A stretch of 64,000 nucleotides of DNA. Source: Dechloromonas sp. CZR5 (lineage in GTDB: Bacteria > Pseudomonadota > Gammaproteobacteria > Burkholderiales > Rhodocyclaceae). This document shows positions 36,999 through 45,549 of this stretch, in pieces. The first letter of the stretch is position 1, and every line of letters starts with the position of its first letter. The stretch lies in NCBI RefSeq assembly GCF_008711155.1, contig NZ_VUYQ01000005.1, positions 248,001 through 312,000 of the forward strand. Direction: 5' to 3'. A program made the position numbers and the translations under genes. Under the pieces are notes generated by a model. It did no database searches. It saw only the letters and a list, made by a program, of their open reading frames with translations, and was not told the origin of the DNA.

Positions 36999-38117
36999 CT
37001 AGAAAAAGGTGATCTCGCTTTTCTGCGCTTGCGTTTTGCCGTGCCCGGCCTGCGGCAGCGGCTGCTTGGCGTGCAGGGCGTGCTGTTCGTCGGTGGTGTA
37101 GGTTTGTTTGAGATTGCCTATCCAGGCAGCCTGATCGACGGGCTGGCCGTTGCTCAGGGTGTGGCACAGCCTGTCGGCGTCGGCCTGGATGTGGCCGAGA
37201 ATTTGCGAAATGCGATCCTGAAACTGCAGTTCGACGAGTACCTGGTTCAGGGTGGTGTCGACGCTGGTGCTGATGCCGCGCATGTTGTCGAGGCGGGCTT
37301 CCAGTTCTTGCGCGTTGCCGCCGAGGCGCTGCAGGACATCGCGGACCACTGCCTCGGCCTCGCTGATCAGACGGTTGGCATCGCTGCTGCTTGCGGTGGC
37401 CGCCTGGATGACATGCTGGATCGCCTGCGTCACCGAATTCACCTGGTCGGTAATGCGTTTGCCGGTGTCGCCCGATGCCGTCGACAGTTTGCGTACCTCG
37501 TCGGCGACGACCGCGAAGCCGCGACCCGATTCGCCGGCGCGGGCAGCTTCGATGGCCGCGTTGAGCGCCAGCAGGTTGGTCTGGCTGGCGAGATCTCCTA
37601 CATCCTTGGCCATGTTGGAGAGATCGCCGACCAGCTTGGTCATCGTGTGCAATTCGGTCAGCAGGGCGGCTCGCCGTTTCTGGCTTTCCTCCAGCGCGGT
37701 AAATACTTTCGGGAGTTCGTGCTCCGCTTCACGGATCAGCGTGATGACGCTGTTGTCGCCGCTGATGCCGGAAAGCGCGATGGTTTTCTCCAGTTCATTT
37801 TTCATCCTGACAAATTGCTCGCTCAACTCGTCGGCAGCCTCGCCGGTTTGGGTTTTGGCCAGTTCAATGTGGCGATTCCACAGGGGTAGCAATTTTTCCA
37901 GAAAATCCTCCAGATTTGATGGAGGTGCTTGATCGACGACTTCGACGGTTTCAATGACGGCAGGCGCCGTTGCCGGCGCAACGCGAAAAATCAGCCAGCC
38001 TCCTTGCATCAGGAACGCGCCCGCGATGAGCCAGAATGGCCACGCGCCGCCCAGCCAGATCAACAATCCTGACAGCAGAAGGCTTCCCGAGAGATGTGCA
38101 ATACGAAATCCAGTCAT
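36999..38117 (-). CDS. Membrane-anchored chemoreceptor without periplasmic sensor domain
   Basis: A 372-residue receptor that leads the chemosensory operon. The start at 38117 has GGAG ten bases upstream; the frame opens nine codons earlier without one. Two membrane helices lie at about 7-22 and 26-42 with only a tight turn between them. A helical segment (about 60-160) comes next, then an MCP signalling hairpin with [20 protein letters not shown]. No HAMP domain or ligand-binding domain is evident. It must sense a cytoplasmic or membrane state, or act as an adaptor. It ends in a polar tail. Confidence 0.87.
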   Translation of the reverse strand: MTGFRIAHLSGSLLLSGLLIWLGGAWPFWLIAGAFLMQGGWLIFRVAPATAPAVIETVEVVDQAPPSNLEDFLEKLLPLWNRHIELAKTQTGEAADELSEQFVRMKNELEKTIALSGISGDNSVITLIREAEHELPKVFTALEESQKRRAALLTELHTMTKLVGDLSNMAKDVGDLASQTNLLALNAAIEAARAGESGRGFAVVADEVRKLSTASGDTGKRITDQVNSVTQAIQHVIQAATASSSDANRLISEAEAVVRDVLQRLGGNAQELEARLDNMRGISTSVDTTLNQVLVELQFQDRISQILGHIQADADRLCHTLSNGQPVDQAAWIGNLKQTYTTDEQHALHAKQPLPQAGHGKTQAQKSEITFF

Positions 38118-38301
38118 GGAGTCGTTTCTCCAATGTATGGTCAAGGGGGCTGTAGTGAAGAGTGTCGTTTTTAATAAATACCAACGAACTTGTCGATTAT
38201 TAGTATTGCAGAATATTTAACTTTTGTGGGATTTTTTTTGAGGTTCCGGGGTCGAATTTATTGGTTTTTCCCGGTTGTGCCACTTTGTCGCGTAGCGAAA
38301 A
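38118..38301 (-). promoter_or_regulatory. AT-rich leader of the chemosensory operon
   Basis: About 180 bases of clearly AT-rich DNA lie upstream of the first receptor gene, with a T8 run at about 38232-38239. It must hold the operon promoter. No convincing sigma70 or sigma28 element could be aligned by eye. Confidence 0.45.
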
Positions 38302-38340
38302 CGGCAGAGGAGGCGCGGGTAGCCCCGGCCTCCTCTGCCG
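38298..38340 (-). terminator. Rho-independent terminator of pepN
   Basis: On the minus strand a perfect 13-bp stem (38328-38340 with 38302-38314, CGGCAGAGGAGGC) closes a 13-base loop and is followed by TTTT. It lies 60 bases after the pepN stop. Confidence 0.85.
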
Positions 38341-38400
38341 TTCAGTTGTTGGTGAAGCGTGTTTGGGCTGCCGGGCGCTGACGCGGGGCGCGTGACGGAT

Positions 38401-41001
38401 TTAATCCATCGCCCGGCAGACTACCTCCAGCACATCGCGGCTGAGTCCGGGATGGCTGCGGAGGCGCTCGAGGGCGTTGCGTGCGTGTTGTTGGCGGCCG
38501 GCGTCGAACTTTCTCCAACGGTCGAAACAGCGTGTGAGACGCGAGGCGACCTGCGGGTTCTTGTCATGCAGTTCGAGAATGCGCTCGGCCATGAAGGCGT
38601 AGCCGCTGCCGTCGGCCGCGTTGAAGCGGGCGAGATTGGCGCCGAAGTTGCGGATCAGGGCGTAAATCTTGTTCGGGTTGGTGGCGTCGAAAGCCGGGTG
38701 GGCGGTGAGCGCCTTGACCGTGGCCAGGGTGTCGGGGCGGCGGCTGGTCGACTGCACGGCCAGCCACTTGTCGACGACCAGCGCCTCGTGCTGCCAGCGC
38801 TGGAAGAAATCGGCGAGTGCCTGGTCGCGCTGCGGGCAGTTGGCGGCGGTGACGTTGGCCAGTGCCGATAGCGCAGCGAACTGGTCCGTCATGTTGTCGG
38901 CCGACTTGAACTGGGCCAGCGCTAGCTGGCGGCTGGCATCGGTATCGAGTTCGAGCAGGTAGCCGAGGCAGGTGTTGCGCAGGGCGCGGCGACCGGCCTG
39001 CTCGCTCGTCGGCGCATAGGGCTCGGCGACGGCGAGTGCGGCGTAGAGGCCGGAGAACTCGCCTTCCAGTTCCTCGGCCAGATGTTGGCGCAGGCCGTTG
39101 CGGGCGGCATGCAGGGCATCGGGATCGACGAGGTCGAGCAGTTCGGCCAGCGTGCCTTCGCCGGGCAGGGTCAGGGCTTCGGCGACGAAGGCGGCGCCAC
39201 GCTGGGCTTGCGTCTGCAGCAGGCGGCGGCAGGCGGCGCTGAAGGTGTCCGGCCAGACCGGCGGCTGACCGGCGGCGATGGCCTGTGCGGCGTCGAGGAT
39301 CAGTGTCGTGGCGAGTCGTTGGCCGGCTTCCCAGGCGTTGAAGGGGTCGGGCTCGTGGGCGAGCAGCAGCGCCAGTTGCTCCGGCGTGTAGTCGAAGTCG
39401 AGATAGACCGGCGCCGAGAAGTCACGCAGCAGCGACGGTACCGGCTCGGCGGTCACGTCGCGGAAAACGAAGGACTGGCTGGTGGCGGTCAGGTGCAGGA
39501 TGCGTTCGCTGCCGGCCAGCAGTTCGCCGGCTGCCGAGAACAGCGCGACGCGGATCGGGATCAGGTACGGTTCGTCGTTCGCGGCGCGGCGGTTGGATTG
39601 CGTGCAGGTCAGCGTGTAGGTCTGCGATTCGGCATCGAAATGGCCATCCACGGCGACATGTGGCGTTCCGGGCTGGTTGTACCAGCGCATGAATTGCGTG
39701 AAGTCGAAATCGGAGGCGGCGGCCATGGCGGCGACGAAATCCTCGCAGGTCACTGCCTGCCCGTCGTGGCGGCGGAAGTATTCGTCCATGCCGGCGCGGA
39801 AACCGTCGCGGCCGATCAGGGTCTGAATCATGCGGATGACCTCGGCGCCCTTTTCATAGACGGTGGCGGTGTAGAAATTGTTGATCTCGACGAAGCTGGC
39901 CGGTCGGATCGGGTGCGCCATCGGGCCGGCATCTTCCGGAAACTGTGCAGCGCGCAGGCCGCGCACCTCGCGGATTCGGGCGGTTTGCCGGTTGTGCAGG
40001 TCGGCACCGAATTCCTGGTCGCGGAAGACGGTCAGGCCTTCCTTCAGCGACAGCTGGAACCAGTCGCGGCAGGTGACGCGGTTGCCGGTCCAGTTGTGGA
40101 AGTATTCATGGGCGACGACGCGGTCGATGTTCTCGAAATCGACGTCGGTCGCCACGTCGCTGCGCGCCAGCACGTACTTGGTGTTGAAGATGTTAAGCCC
40201 CTTGTTTTCCATGGCCCCCATGTTGAAGTCGCCGACCGCGACGATCATGTAGTGGTCGAGGTCGCATTCGAGTCCGAAGCGTTCCTCGTCCCAGCGCATC
40301 GACTTCTTCAGGGCATTCATGGCGTGCGGGCACTGGTCGAGCTTGCCCGGTTCGACGTAGATGGCGAGCTGCACGGCGCGGCCGGAGGCAGTGCGGAAGC
40401 TGTCGCGCAGCACGTCAAGCTTGCCTGCGACGATGGCGAACAGGTATGCCGGCTTCTTGAACGGGTCTTCCCAGGTCGCCCAGTGGCGGCCATCGGCCTC
40501 GCTGCCTGCTGCGACCGGGTTGCCGTTGGCAAGCAGGACAGGATAAGCCGTTTGGTCGGCGTGCAGCGTCACGGTATAGGTCGCCATGACGTCCGGGCGG
40601 TCAAGGAACCAGGTGATGCGGCGGAAGCCCTGCGCCTCGCACTGCGTGAAATAGCCGTCCTTGGAGCGGTAGAGGCCGGAAAGGCAGCTGTTCTGGTCCG
40701 GCTGGATGCGCACGACGGTCCGCAGGGTGAAGCTGTCCGGCAGGTCGGCCAGGGTCAGCGAGGTCGGCGTTTCCAGGATCGGCCAGGGGTGGCCGTCGAC
40801 GGTGACGGACAGCGTTTCGAGTGCTTCGCCGTCGAGTACCAGCGCCTGGCCGGGACGCTCGCCATGGCGGCGCATGGCCAGCGTCGCGGTGACGGTGGTG
40901 TGGCCGGCGTCAATGACGAAATCGAGATCGACCTGGTCGATCCAGAAGGCGGGCGGGGTGTAGTCCTTGAGATAGATGGTTTGGGGCGTGTCGGTTTTCA
41001 T
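38401..41001 (-). CDS. pepN: Aminopeptidase N
   Basis: A cytoplasmic zinc M1 aminopeptidase of 866 residues, the usual length for proteobacterial PepN. The substrate-anchoring GAMENKGLNIF (about 255-265) and the zinc site HEYFHNWTGNRVTCRDWFQLSLKEGLTVFRD region (HExxH then Glu 18 residues on) are intact. The C-terminal helical domain is complete. Single gene with its own terminator. It trims peptides released by the proteases. Confidence 0.96.
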   Translation of the reverse strand: MKTDTPQTIYLKDYTPPAFWIDQVDLDFVIDAGHTTVTATLAMRRHGERPGQALVLDGEALETLSVTVDGHPWPILETPTSLTLADLPDSFTLRTVVRIQPDQNSCLSGLYRSKDGYFTQCEAQGFRRITWFLDRPDVMATYTVTLHADQTAYPVLLANGNPVAAGSEADGRHWATWEDPFKKPAYLFAIVAGKLDVLRDSFRTASGRAVQLAIYVEPGKLDQCPHAMNALKKSMRWDEERFGLECDLDHYMIVAVGDFNMGAMENKGLNIFNTKYVLARSDVATDVDFENIDRVVAHEYFHNWTGNRVTCRDWFQLSLKEGLTVFRDQEFGADLHNRQTARIREVRGLRAAQFPEDAGPMAHPIRPASFVEINNFYTATVYEKGAEVIRMIQTLIGRDGFRAGMDEYFRRHDGQAVTCEDFVAAMAAASDFDFTQFMRWYNQPGTPHVAVDGHFDAESQTYTLTCTQSNRRAANDEPYLIPIRVALFSAAGELLAGSERILHLTATSQSFVFRDVTAEPVPSLLRDFSAPVYLDFDYTPEQLALLLAHEPDPFNAWEAGQRLATTLILDAAQAIAAGQPPVWPDTFSAACRRLLQTQAQRGAAFVAEALTLPGEGTLAELLDLVDPDALHAARNGLRQHLAEELEGEFSGLYAALAVAEPYAPTSEQAGRRALRNTCLGYLLELDTDASRQLALAQFKSADNMTDQFAALSALANVTAANCPQRDQALADFFQRWQHEALVVDKWLAVQSTSRRPDTLATVKALTAHPAFDATNPNKIYALIRNFGANLARFNAADGSGYAFMAERILELHDKNPQVASRLTRCFDRWRKFDAGRQQHARNALERLRSHPGLSRDVLEVVCRAMD

Positions 41002-41041
41002 CGTGTGGGGCGCTGGTGTCGTACAAGCGCCCGATGATACG

Positions 41042-41070
41042 CCAAGCCGCCGTGGCGGAGCGGCTTGGCC
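41042..41070 (-). terminator. Hairpin after the His/Arg-rich exported protein gene
   Basis: GCCAAGCCGC (41042-41051) pairs perfectly with GCGGCTTGGC (41061-41070) across 9 bases, 26 bases after the stop. A T run is missing. Confidence 0.4.
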
Positions 41071-41095
41071 GCCTGCCGCTCAGCGCCGCCCGGAC

Positions 41096-41554
41096 TCAGT
41101 CGCGGTCATGACCGCGACCGTGGCCACGGCCATGACCGCGGTCTCCGCGATCCTCGTGGCGATAGCTGTCGCGGTAACCGTGACGGTAGCCTTCGCGGTA
41201 TTCGTGGCGGTCGCGGTGGTGATGGCGCTCGCGGTAGAGCGGCGCATATTCGTTCCGGTACCAGTCGTCCTGCACGAAATAGACCGGCCGGCCGCAGGCG
41301 CCGTAGCGGCCGCAGTAATGGTGCCATCTGCTGGCATGGCCGGGCGGGACGTGCAGATAAATCGGCGGATAGGCGACGCGGGCCGGGCGGATGATCATCG
41401 GTTCGGCGTAGATCAGCGGCGGCGGTGGGTAGCCGCCGATATCGACGCGGCCGTAGAAACCCGGCTGGCCGATGCTGACGGAGACCTGGGCGGACGCCGT
41501 CGTGCCGAGCAGCAGGGCAAGCAGCGTCGCAAAGAAGATGTGGCGTAAGAACAT
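41096..41554 (-). CDS. Exported His/Arg-rich protein of unknown function
   Basis: A 152-residue protein with a Sec signal peptide (MFLRHIFFATLLALLLGTTASA). The mature part begins QVSVSIGQPGFYGRVDIGG, followed by a Pro-rich segment and VAYPPIYLHVPPGHASRWHH. Paired cysteines occur in HHYCGRYGACGRPVYFV. The last 50 residues are almost only His, Arg, Asp, Tyr and Gly, ending in GHGRGHGRGHD. I recognise the front part as a common betaproteobacterial family without assigned function. The tail could bind metal ions. The gene is divergent from the TonB receptor. Confidence 0.75.
   Translation of the reverse strand: MFLRHIFFATLLALLLGTTASAQVSVSIGQPGFYGRVDIGGYPPPPLIYAEPMIIRPARVAYPPIYLHVPPGHASRWHHYCGRYGACGRPVYFVQDDWYRNEYAPLYRERHHHRDRHEYREGYRHGYRDSYRHEDRGDRGHGRGHGRGHDRD
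41099..41230. repeat. Low-complexity repeats encoding the His/Arg-rich tail
   Basis: Imperfect copies of a CGCGGTCATGACC-like unit recur. They encode the RGHGRGHG tail and look like internal expansion of coding repeats rather than a mobile or CRISPR repeat. Confidence 0.5.
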
Positions 41555-41711
41555 GGTGCTGTTTCCATCGGGAAGATGCTTATTTAACGATGGAGCTGGC
41601 GGGTAGGGAGACAGTGCAGGCAAAAAAAGATGTCGCCTGTTCCCGACAAATTTTCGTGCGCGAAGGCAAGGCGGCGCTGAAAGCCTGACCGGACGGGGGT
41701 GTGACAATATG

Positions 41712-41730
41712 ACGCACCAAAATGGTGCGT
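41712..41730. promoter_or_regulatory. NtrC-type palindrome upstream of the TonB receptor
   Basis: ACGCACCA-AAA-TGGTGCGT is a perfect 8+3+8 inverted repeat. Its core GCACCAAAATGGTGC fits the known NtrC operator pattern (TGCACC-N5-GGTGCA). It lies 93 bases before the receptor start. No -24/-12 sigma54 promoter was found beside it. The T run after it means a terminator hairpin is also possible. Confidence 0.5.
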
Positions 41731-41823
41731 ATTTTTGATGTGCCACAAGTAGAGTGCGGGTCTGACGAACGTAGTATTCGCGCCCTTGCCCCGGTCGGGG
41801 GAACCATCGAACTGGATAGATCA

Positions 41824-44019
41824 ATGAATACAGCAATGCATGCCGCAGCCCCGCCGTTTTTTTCCATGCGCCCGCTGGCGCTGGCCGTGTTGGCCTTGGC
41901 TGCGATGCCGGCTTGGGCCGAGGGGGAGGGCAAGGTACCGACCTTGGCCGATGTCGTGGTGCGCGACAGCCTCGGCGGCGACCCGGCCGGGCTGGCCCGG
42001 AAATCGACGACCGGGAGCCGGCTCGAGCTCAGCGTCAAGGACACGCCGGCCTCGGTGACCGTCATCGACCGCGAATTGATCGAGGCGCGGGGGGCGGAGA
42101 ATACGCAGGACATCATCAAGGGCATTCCCGGGGTGACGGCGTCGTCGGCTCCGGGCAGCCCCGGCCAGGTGTTCTACCGGGGCTTCACCTCAGGGAGTGT
42201 GACCCAGTTGTTCAACGGCATCACCGTGCAGTACGACGTGATCGCGGCGCGGCCGGTCGATAGCTGGATCTATGATCGCGTTGAGGCCATCGGCGGCCCG
42301 TCCAGCTTTCTGTTCGGTGCCGGCGCCATCGGCGGGTCGATCAATTACGTCACCAAGCTGGCCAGTCGCGAGGGCGATTTTTCCGAAGCGCGCCTCGGTG
42401 TCGGTAGCTACAACGCGCTGCAGATGGCGGCAGGTTTCAACCGGAAACTGGGCGACAGCAACGTGCTGCGCCTGGATGTCAGCCGCAACACGGGGGGCGC
42501 CTGGAGCGACCACACCGAGCGCGAGGCCGTGCAACTGGCCGGTTCGTGGCTGGTCGACCTGGCGCCCGGGCTGAGCCATACCCTGGCGCTCGAGTACCAG
42601 AAGGAAACGGTCGATCGTCCGTACTGGGGAACGCCGGTGCTCAAGCCGCTCGGCGGCCGGATCGCCATCGACGAGGGGACGCGTTTCAAGAACTACAACG
42701 CGAATGACGGCATCTACGAGCAAACCGTCCGCTGGGCACGCTCGATCGTCGATTACCGCGCGTCGGACAAGCTCAGCCTGCGCAACACGTTCTATCATTA
42801 CGATGCCCTGCGCGACTATCGCAACGTCGAAGTTTACGAATTCAACGCGACCAACACGCTGGTCAGCCGCAAGGAAGCCCTGTTGCAGCGCCACGACCAG
42901 CAGGTCAACGGTAATCGCCTCGAATTCTCGCTCGATCAGCCCTTGGGTTCGCTGAAGAGCAACTGGGCCGGTGGTGTCGACTACAGCATCAACAAGCAGA
43001 CGCGCTTCCCGCGCTCGGTGAGCGGGCCGTTTGGCAACGTCGATCCGTATGCCTTCAACACCGAGGGCTTCTTCAGCCTGCCTGGCATGACGCCCGGCTT
43101 TACGCCCAATCGCACCAACGAGGTGACGACGTTCGCTATCTTCCTCGAGAATCGCACCTTCCTGACCCCCGCCCTGTCCGTGTTGAGCGGCTTGCGCCAG
43201 GAACGCATCGATCTCGAGGTGACCAACCACCTGGCCGCGAGCGCCAGCAATCCGGCCTACTTCGCGCGCCGCTATACGCCGCTCACCGGCCGCCTGGCGC
43301 TGAACTACGATGTCACGCCGAATGCCAGCGCCTACGTCCAGTACAGTACGGCGGCTGATCCGCCGGCCGGGGTGTTGAGCACGGCAACCTTCGGCCAGGT
43401 ACGGGATTTTGAGCTGACCACCGGCAAGCAAATAGAGGCCGGCAGCAAGTTGTTTTTCGACGAGCGTAAGGGGACGGCGACCTTCGCCGTCTATGAAATC
43501 ACGCGCAACAATTTTGCCGTGGCCAACCCGAGCCAGCCGGCAACGACGCTGCCGGTCGGCCAGCAGACCTCGCGCGGTATCGAGTTGAGCGCTTCCTGGC
43601 GGGTGATGCCCGGCGTGCAGCTGGCCGGCAACTACGGTCTGGTCAAGGCGCGCTACGACGACTTTACGGAAAGCGTGGGCGGCGTCGCGGTCTCACGTGC
43701 AGGCTACCAGCCGACGAACACGCCCCGCCAGGTCGGTAATCTCTGGCTGACCTGGTCGCCGTTGACCAATCTGCAGGTCGGCGGTGACGTGCGTCACGTC
43801 GGCGCTCGCTTCGCCGATAGCGCCAACACGATCAGCGAAGGCAGCTACAACTTGTTCGGCGCATTCGCATCGTACAAGCTTGATCGGAATACAACGCTGA
43901 CCCTGCGCGCCCGTAACCTGACCGACAAGATCTATTCCGAGTTCCTGAATGGAACCGGCACCTTGGCCTACCTGGGGGCGCCGCGCACCGTCGATCTGTC
44001 GATTCATGCCCGCTTCTGA
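41824..44019 (+). CDS. TonB-dependent siderophore receptor
   Basis: An outer-membrane active transporter of 731 residues. The start at 41824 gives a signal peptide ending AMPAWA; the frame is open 34 codons upstream, and ATG 41866 (MRPLALAVLALA) is an alternative. The plug domain (about 60-170) has KDTPASVTVIDRELIEARGAENTQDIIKGIPGV-type sequence, and the beta barrel ends in Phe (SIHARF). The TonB box is not sharply defined. Family features such as GGPSSFLFGAGAIGGSINYVTK point to the ferric-siderophore class. It lies 54 bases before a PepSY membrane gene, as in many iron-uptake loci. No Fur box was seen. Confidence 0.9.
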   Translation: MNTAMHAAAPPFFSMRPLALAVLALAAMPAWAEGEGKVPTLADVVVRDSLGGDPAGLARKSTTGSRLELSVKDTPASVTVIDRELIEARGAENTQDIIKGIPGVTASSAPGSPGQVFYRGFTSGSVTQLFNGITVQYDVIAARPVDSWIYDRVEAIGGPSSFLFGAGAIGGSINYVTKLASREGDFSEARLGVGSYNALQMAAGFNRKLGDSNVLRLDVSRNTGGAWSDHTEREAVQLAGSWLVDLAPGLSHTLALEYQKETVDRPYWGTPVLKPLGGRIAIDEGTRFKNYNANDGIYEQTVRWARSIVDYRASDKLSLRNTFYHYDALRDYRNVEVYEFNATNTLVSRKEALLQRHDQQVNGNRLEFSLDQPLGSLKSNWAGGVDYSINKQTRFPRSVSGPFGNVDPYAFNTEGFFSLPGMTPGFTPNRTNEVTTFAIFLENRTFLTPALSVLSGLRQERIDLEVTNHLAASASNPAYFARRYTPLTGRLALNYDVTPNASAYVQYSTAADPPAGVLSTATFGQVRDFELTTGKQIEAGSKLFFDERKGTATFAVYEITRNNFAVANPSQPATTLPVGQQTSRGIELSASWRVMPGVQLAGNYGLVKARYDDFTESVGGVAVSRAGYQPTNTPRQVGNLWLTWSPLTNLQVGGDVRHVGARFADSANTISEGSYNLFGAFASYKLDRNTTLTLRARNLTDKIYSEFLNGTGTLAYLGAPRTVDLSIHARF

Positions 44020-44073
44020 GTCGGTGCGCGGCAGCGGCGGTCGTCGAAACCCTGGCTGCGCGGAGGATGGCCG

Positions 44074-45549
44074 GTGAAACGCTGGGCTTTCCTGGCGCAT
44101 CGCTGGTTGGGTATCGCCCTGTGCTGGCTGCTTGCGCTCTGGTTTGTCTCCGGGGTGGTCATGATGTATGTCGGCTATCCCAAGTTGACCCCGGGTGAGC
44201 GCCTGGGCGCTTTGCCGATACTGGTCGAGGCTTGCTGCCCGGTGCCGCCGGAGCGGGTATTTGCGCTGGCCGGTGAAGGCAGCCGTATCCAGTCGTTGCG
44301 GCTGACCAGCATCGGCGACCGAGCCGTTTACGTAGCGACCCTGCCGGGGCAGCGCTATCTGACGGTCGATGCCGTGCATGGCGGGGTATTGGCAAACGTT
44401 GATGCGGCGCAGGCCTTGCGTTCGGCTGCACCCTTCGCGCCGGGCCGGAGGCTGGCTTACGAAGGCGCACTGGCCGAGGACGCGTGGACGCATTCCAAGG
44501 CACTGGCCGGGCACCGCCCGTTGCATCGCGTGGCCGATGACGTCGGGGGGCTGTATTACGTTTCGTCCGCATCGGGTGAAGTCGTCCGCGACGTCAGCCC
44601 GGTCGAACGCACCTGGGGCTGGATCGGTGCATGGCTACACTGGGTCTATCCCTTACGCGGCGGCAGTGTCGATTTTGCCTGGAGCGACATCGTCATCTAC
44701 AGCAGCCTGGCCGGTTCGCTGCTTGCTTTGTGCGGCATCCTGATCGGGGTCTGGCGCTGGCGACGAGCCGCCTACGCCAATGGCCGCCATACGCCTTACC
44801 GCTCGGCCGTTATGCGCTGGCACCACTGGTGTGGTCTGGTCGGCGGTGTTTTCGTTCTGACCTGGATGCTTAGCGGCTTGTTCTCGATGAATCCGTGGCG
44901 CATCTTCGACTCGGGGGCACCGGCCTTGCATCAGTCGTCGCTGCTGGCGAAGGATTTCACCGGACTGGCCCCGGCCGCGGCCTTGCGTCGGTTCGGCGAA
45001 GCCAGGCAGCGGAGTGTCGAATTGCTCTGGCAGCCGCTGGCCGGGCAGCTGTATGCGGTTTCGTATGACGCGCAAGGCGGGCAGCGCCTGATCGGCTGGC
45101 AAGCGGACGGCGCGGTGTCGTCCGGTCATTCGCTGCCGCTGCTCGGCGCGGCGGGGCGGGCGATGCTGCCCCATGCACGGCTGGTCGACGAATCGCTGCA
45201 GTGCGAATACGACTGGCATTACTTCGCGCGGGCCGAGCACACCATGGGTGGCCACCTGGAGCGGCCGCTGCCTGTACTGCGCCTGCGTTTCGACGACCCG
45301 GCCGGAACCTGGCTCTACCTTGATCCGGCCAGCGGCCGCGTCGTCCAGCGCCTGGATGCCCATCGCCGGGTACAGCGCATCCTGTTCGCCTTCCTGCACA
45401 GCTGGGACTGGCGCTTCCTGCTCGAGAACCGCCCGCTGTGGGATGTGCTGCTCATTGCGGCCAGCCTGCTGGGTTTCCTGATCAGCCTCAGCGGTGCGGT
45501 GATCGGCTGGCGGCGCCTGACGCGCCGCCGGGAAGCTAGAGCGGCTTGA
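44074..45549 (+). CDS. PepSY-domain inner-membrane protein
   Basis: A 491-residue protein of the PepSY_TM family. The GTG start gives a first helix (about 12-32), a periplasmic PepSY domain, helices at about 205-230 and 250-270, a second large periplasmic region and a last helix near residue 465-485. His residues in AHRWLG, HRPLHRV, MRWHHWCGL and FLHSWDW could bind haem. Members next to siderophore receptors are thought to reduce or help release the iron; that is inference here. Its 3' end overlaps the convergent AraC gene by 14 bases. Confidence 0.85.
   Translation: MKRWAFLAHRWLGIALCWLLALWFVSGVVMMYVGYPKLTPGERLGALPILVEACCPVPPERVFALAGEGSRIQSLRLTSIGDRAVYVATLPGQRYLTVDAVHGGVLANVDAAQALRSAAPFAPGRRLAYEGALAEDAWTHSKALAGHRPLHRVADDVGGLYYVSSASGEVVRDVSPVERTWGWIGAWLHWVYPLRGGSVDFAWSDIVIYSSLAGSLLALCGILIGVWRWRRAAYANGRHTPYRSAVMRWHHWCGLVGGVFVLTWMLSGLFSMNPWRIFDSGAPALHQSSLLAKDFTGLAPAAALRRFGEARQRSVELLWQPLAGQLYAVSYDAQGGQRLIGWQADGAVSSGHSLPLLGAAGRAMLPHARLVDESLQCEYDWHYFARAEHTMGGHLERPLPVLRLRFDDPAGTWLYLDPASGRVVQRLDAHRRVQRILFAFLHSWDWRFLLENRPLWDVLLIAASLLGFLISLSGAVIGWRRLTRRREARAA

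Noticed and set aside
39082..41037. A 651-codon open frame antisense to pepN
   Set aside because: pepN is unambiguous; the antisense product has no recognisable domain and the usual low-complexity composition of mirror frames.
41099..41230. Possible CRISPR-like or satellite repeat
   Set aside because: Repeats are short, imperfect and in frame with the His/Arg-rich protein; there are no spacers.
41555..41823. A Fur box for the TonB receptor
   Set aside because: No GATAATGATTATTATC-like sequence or repeated hexamers were seen in the gap.
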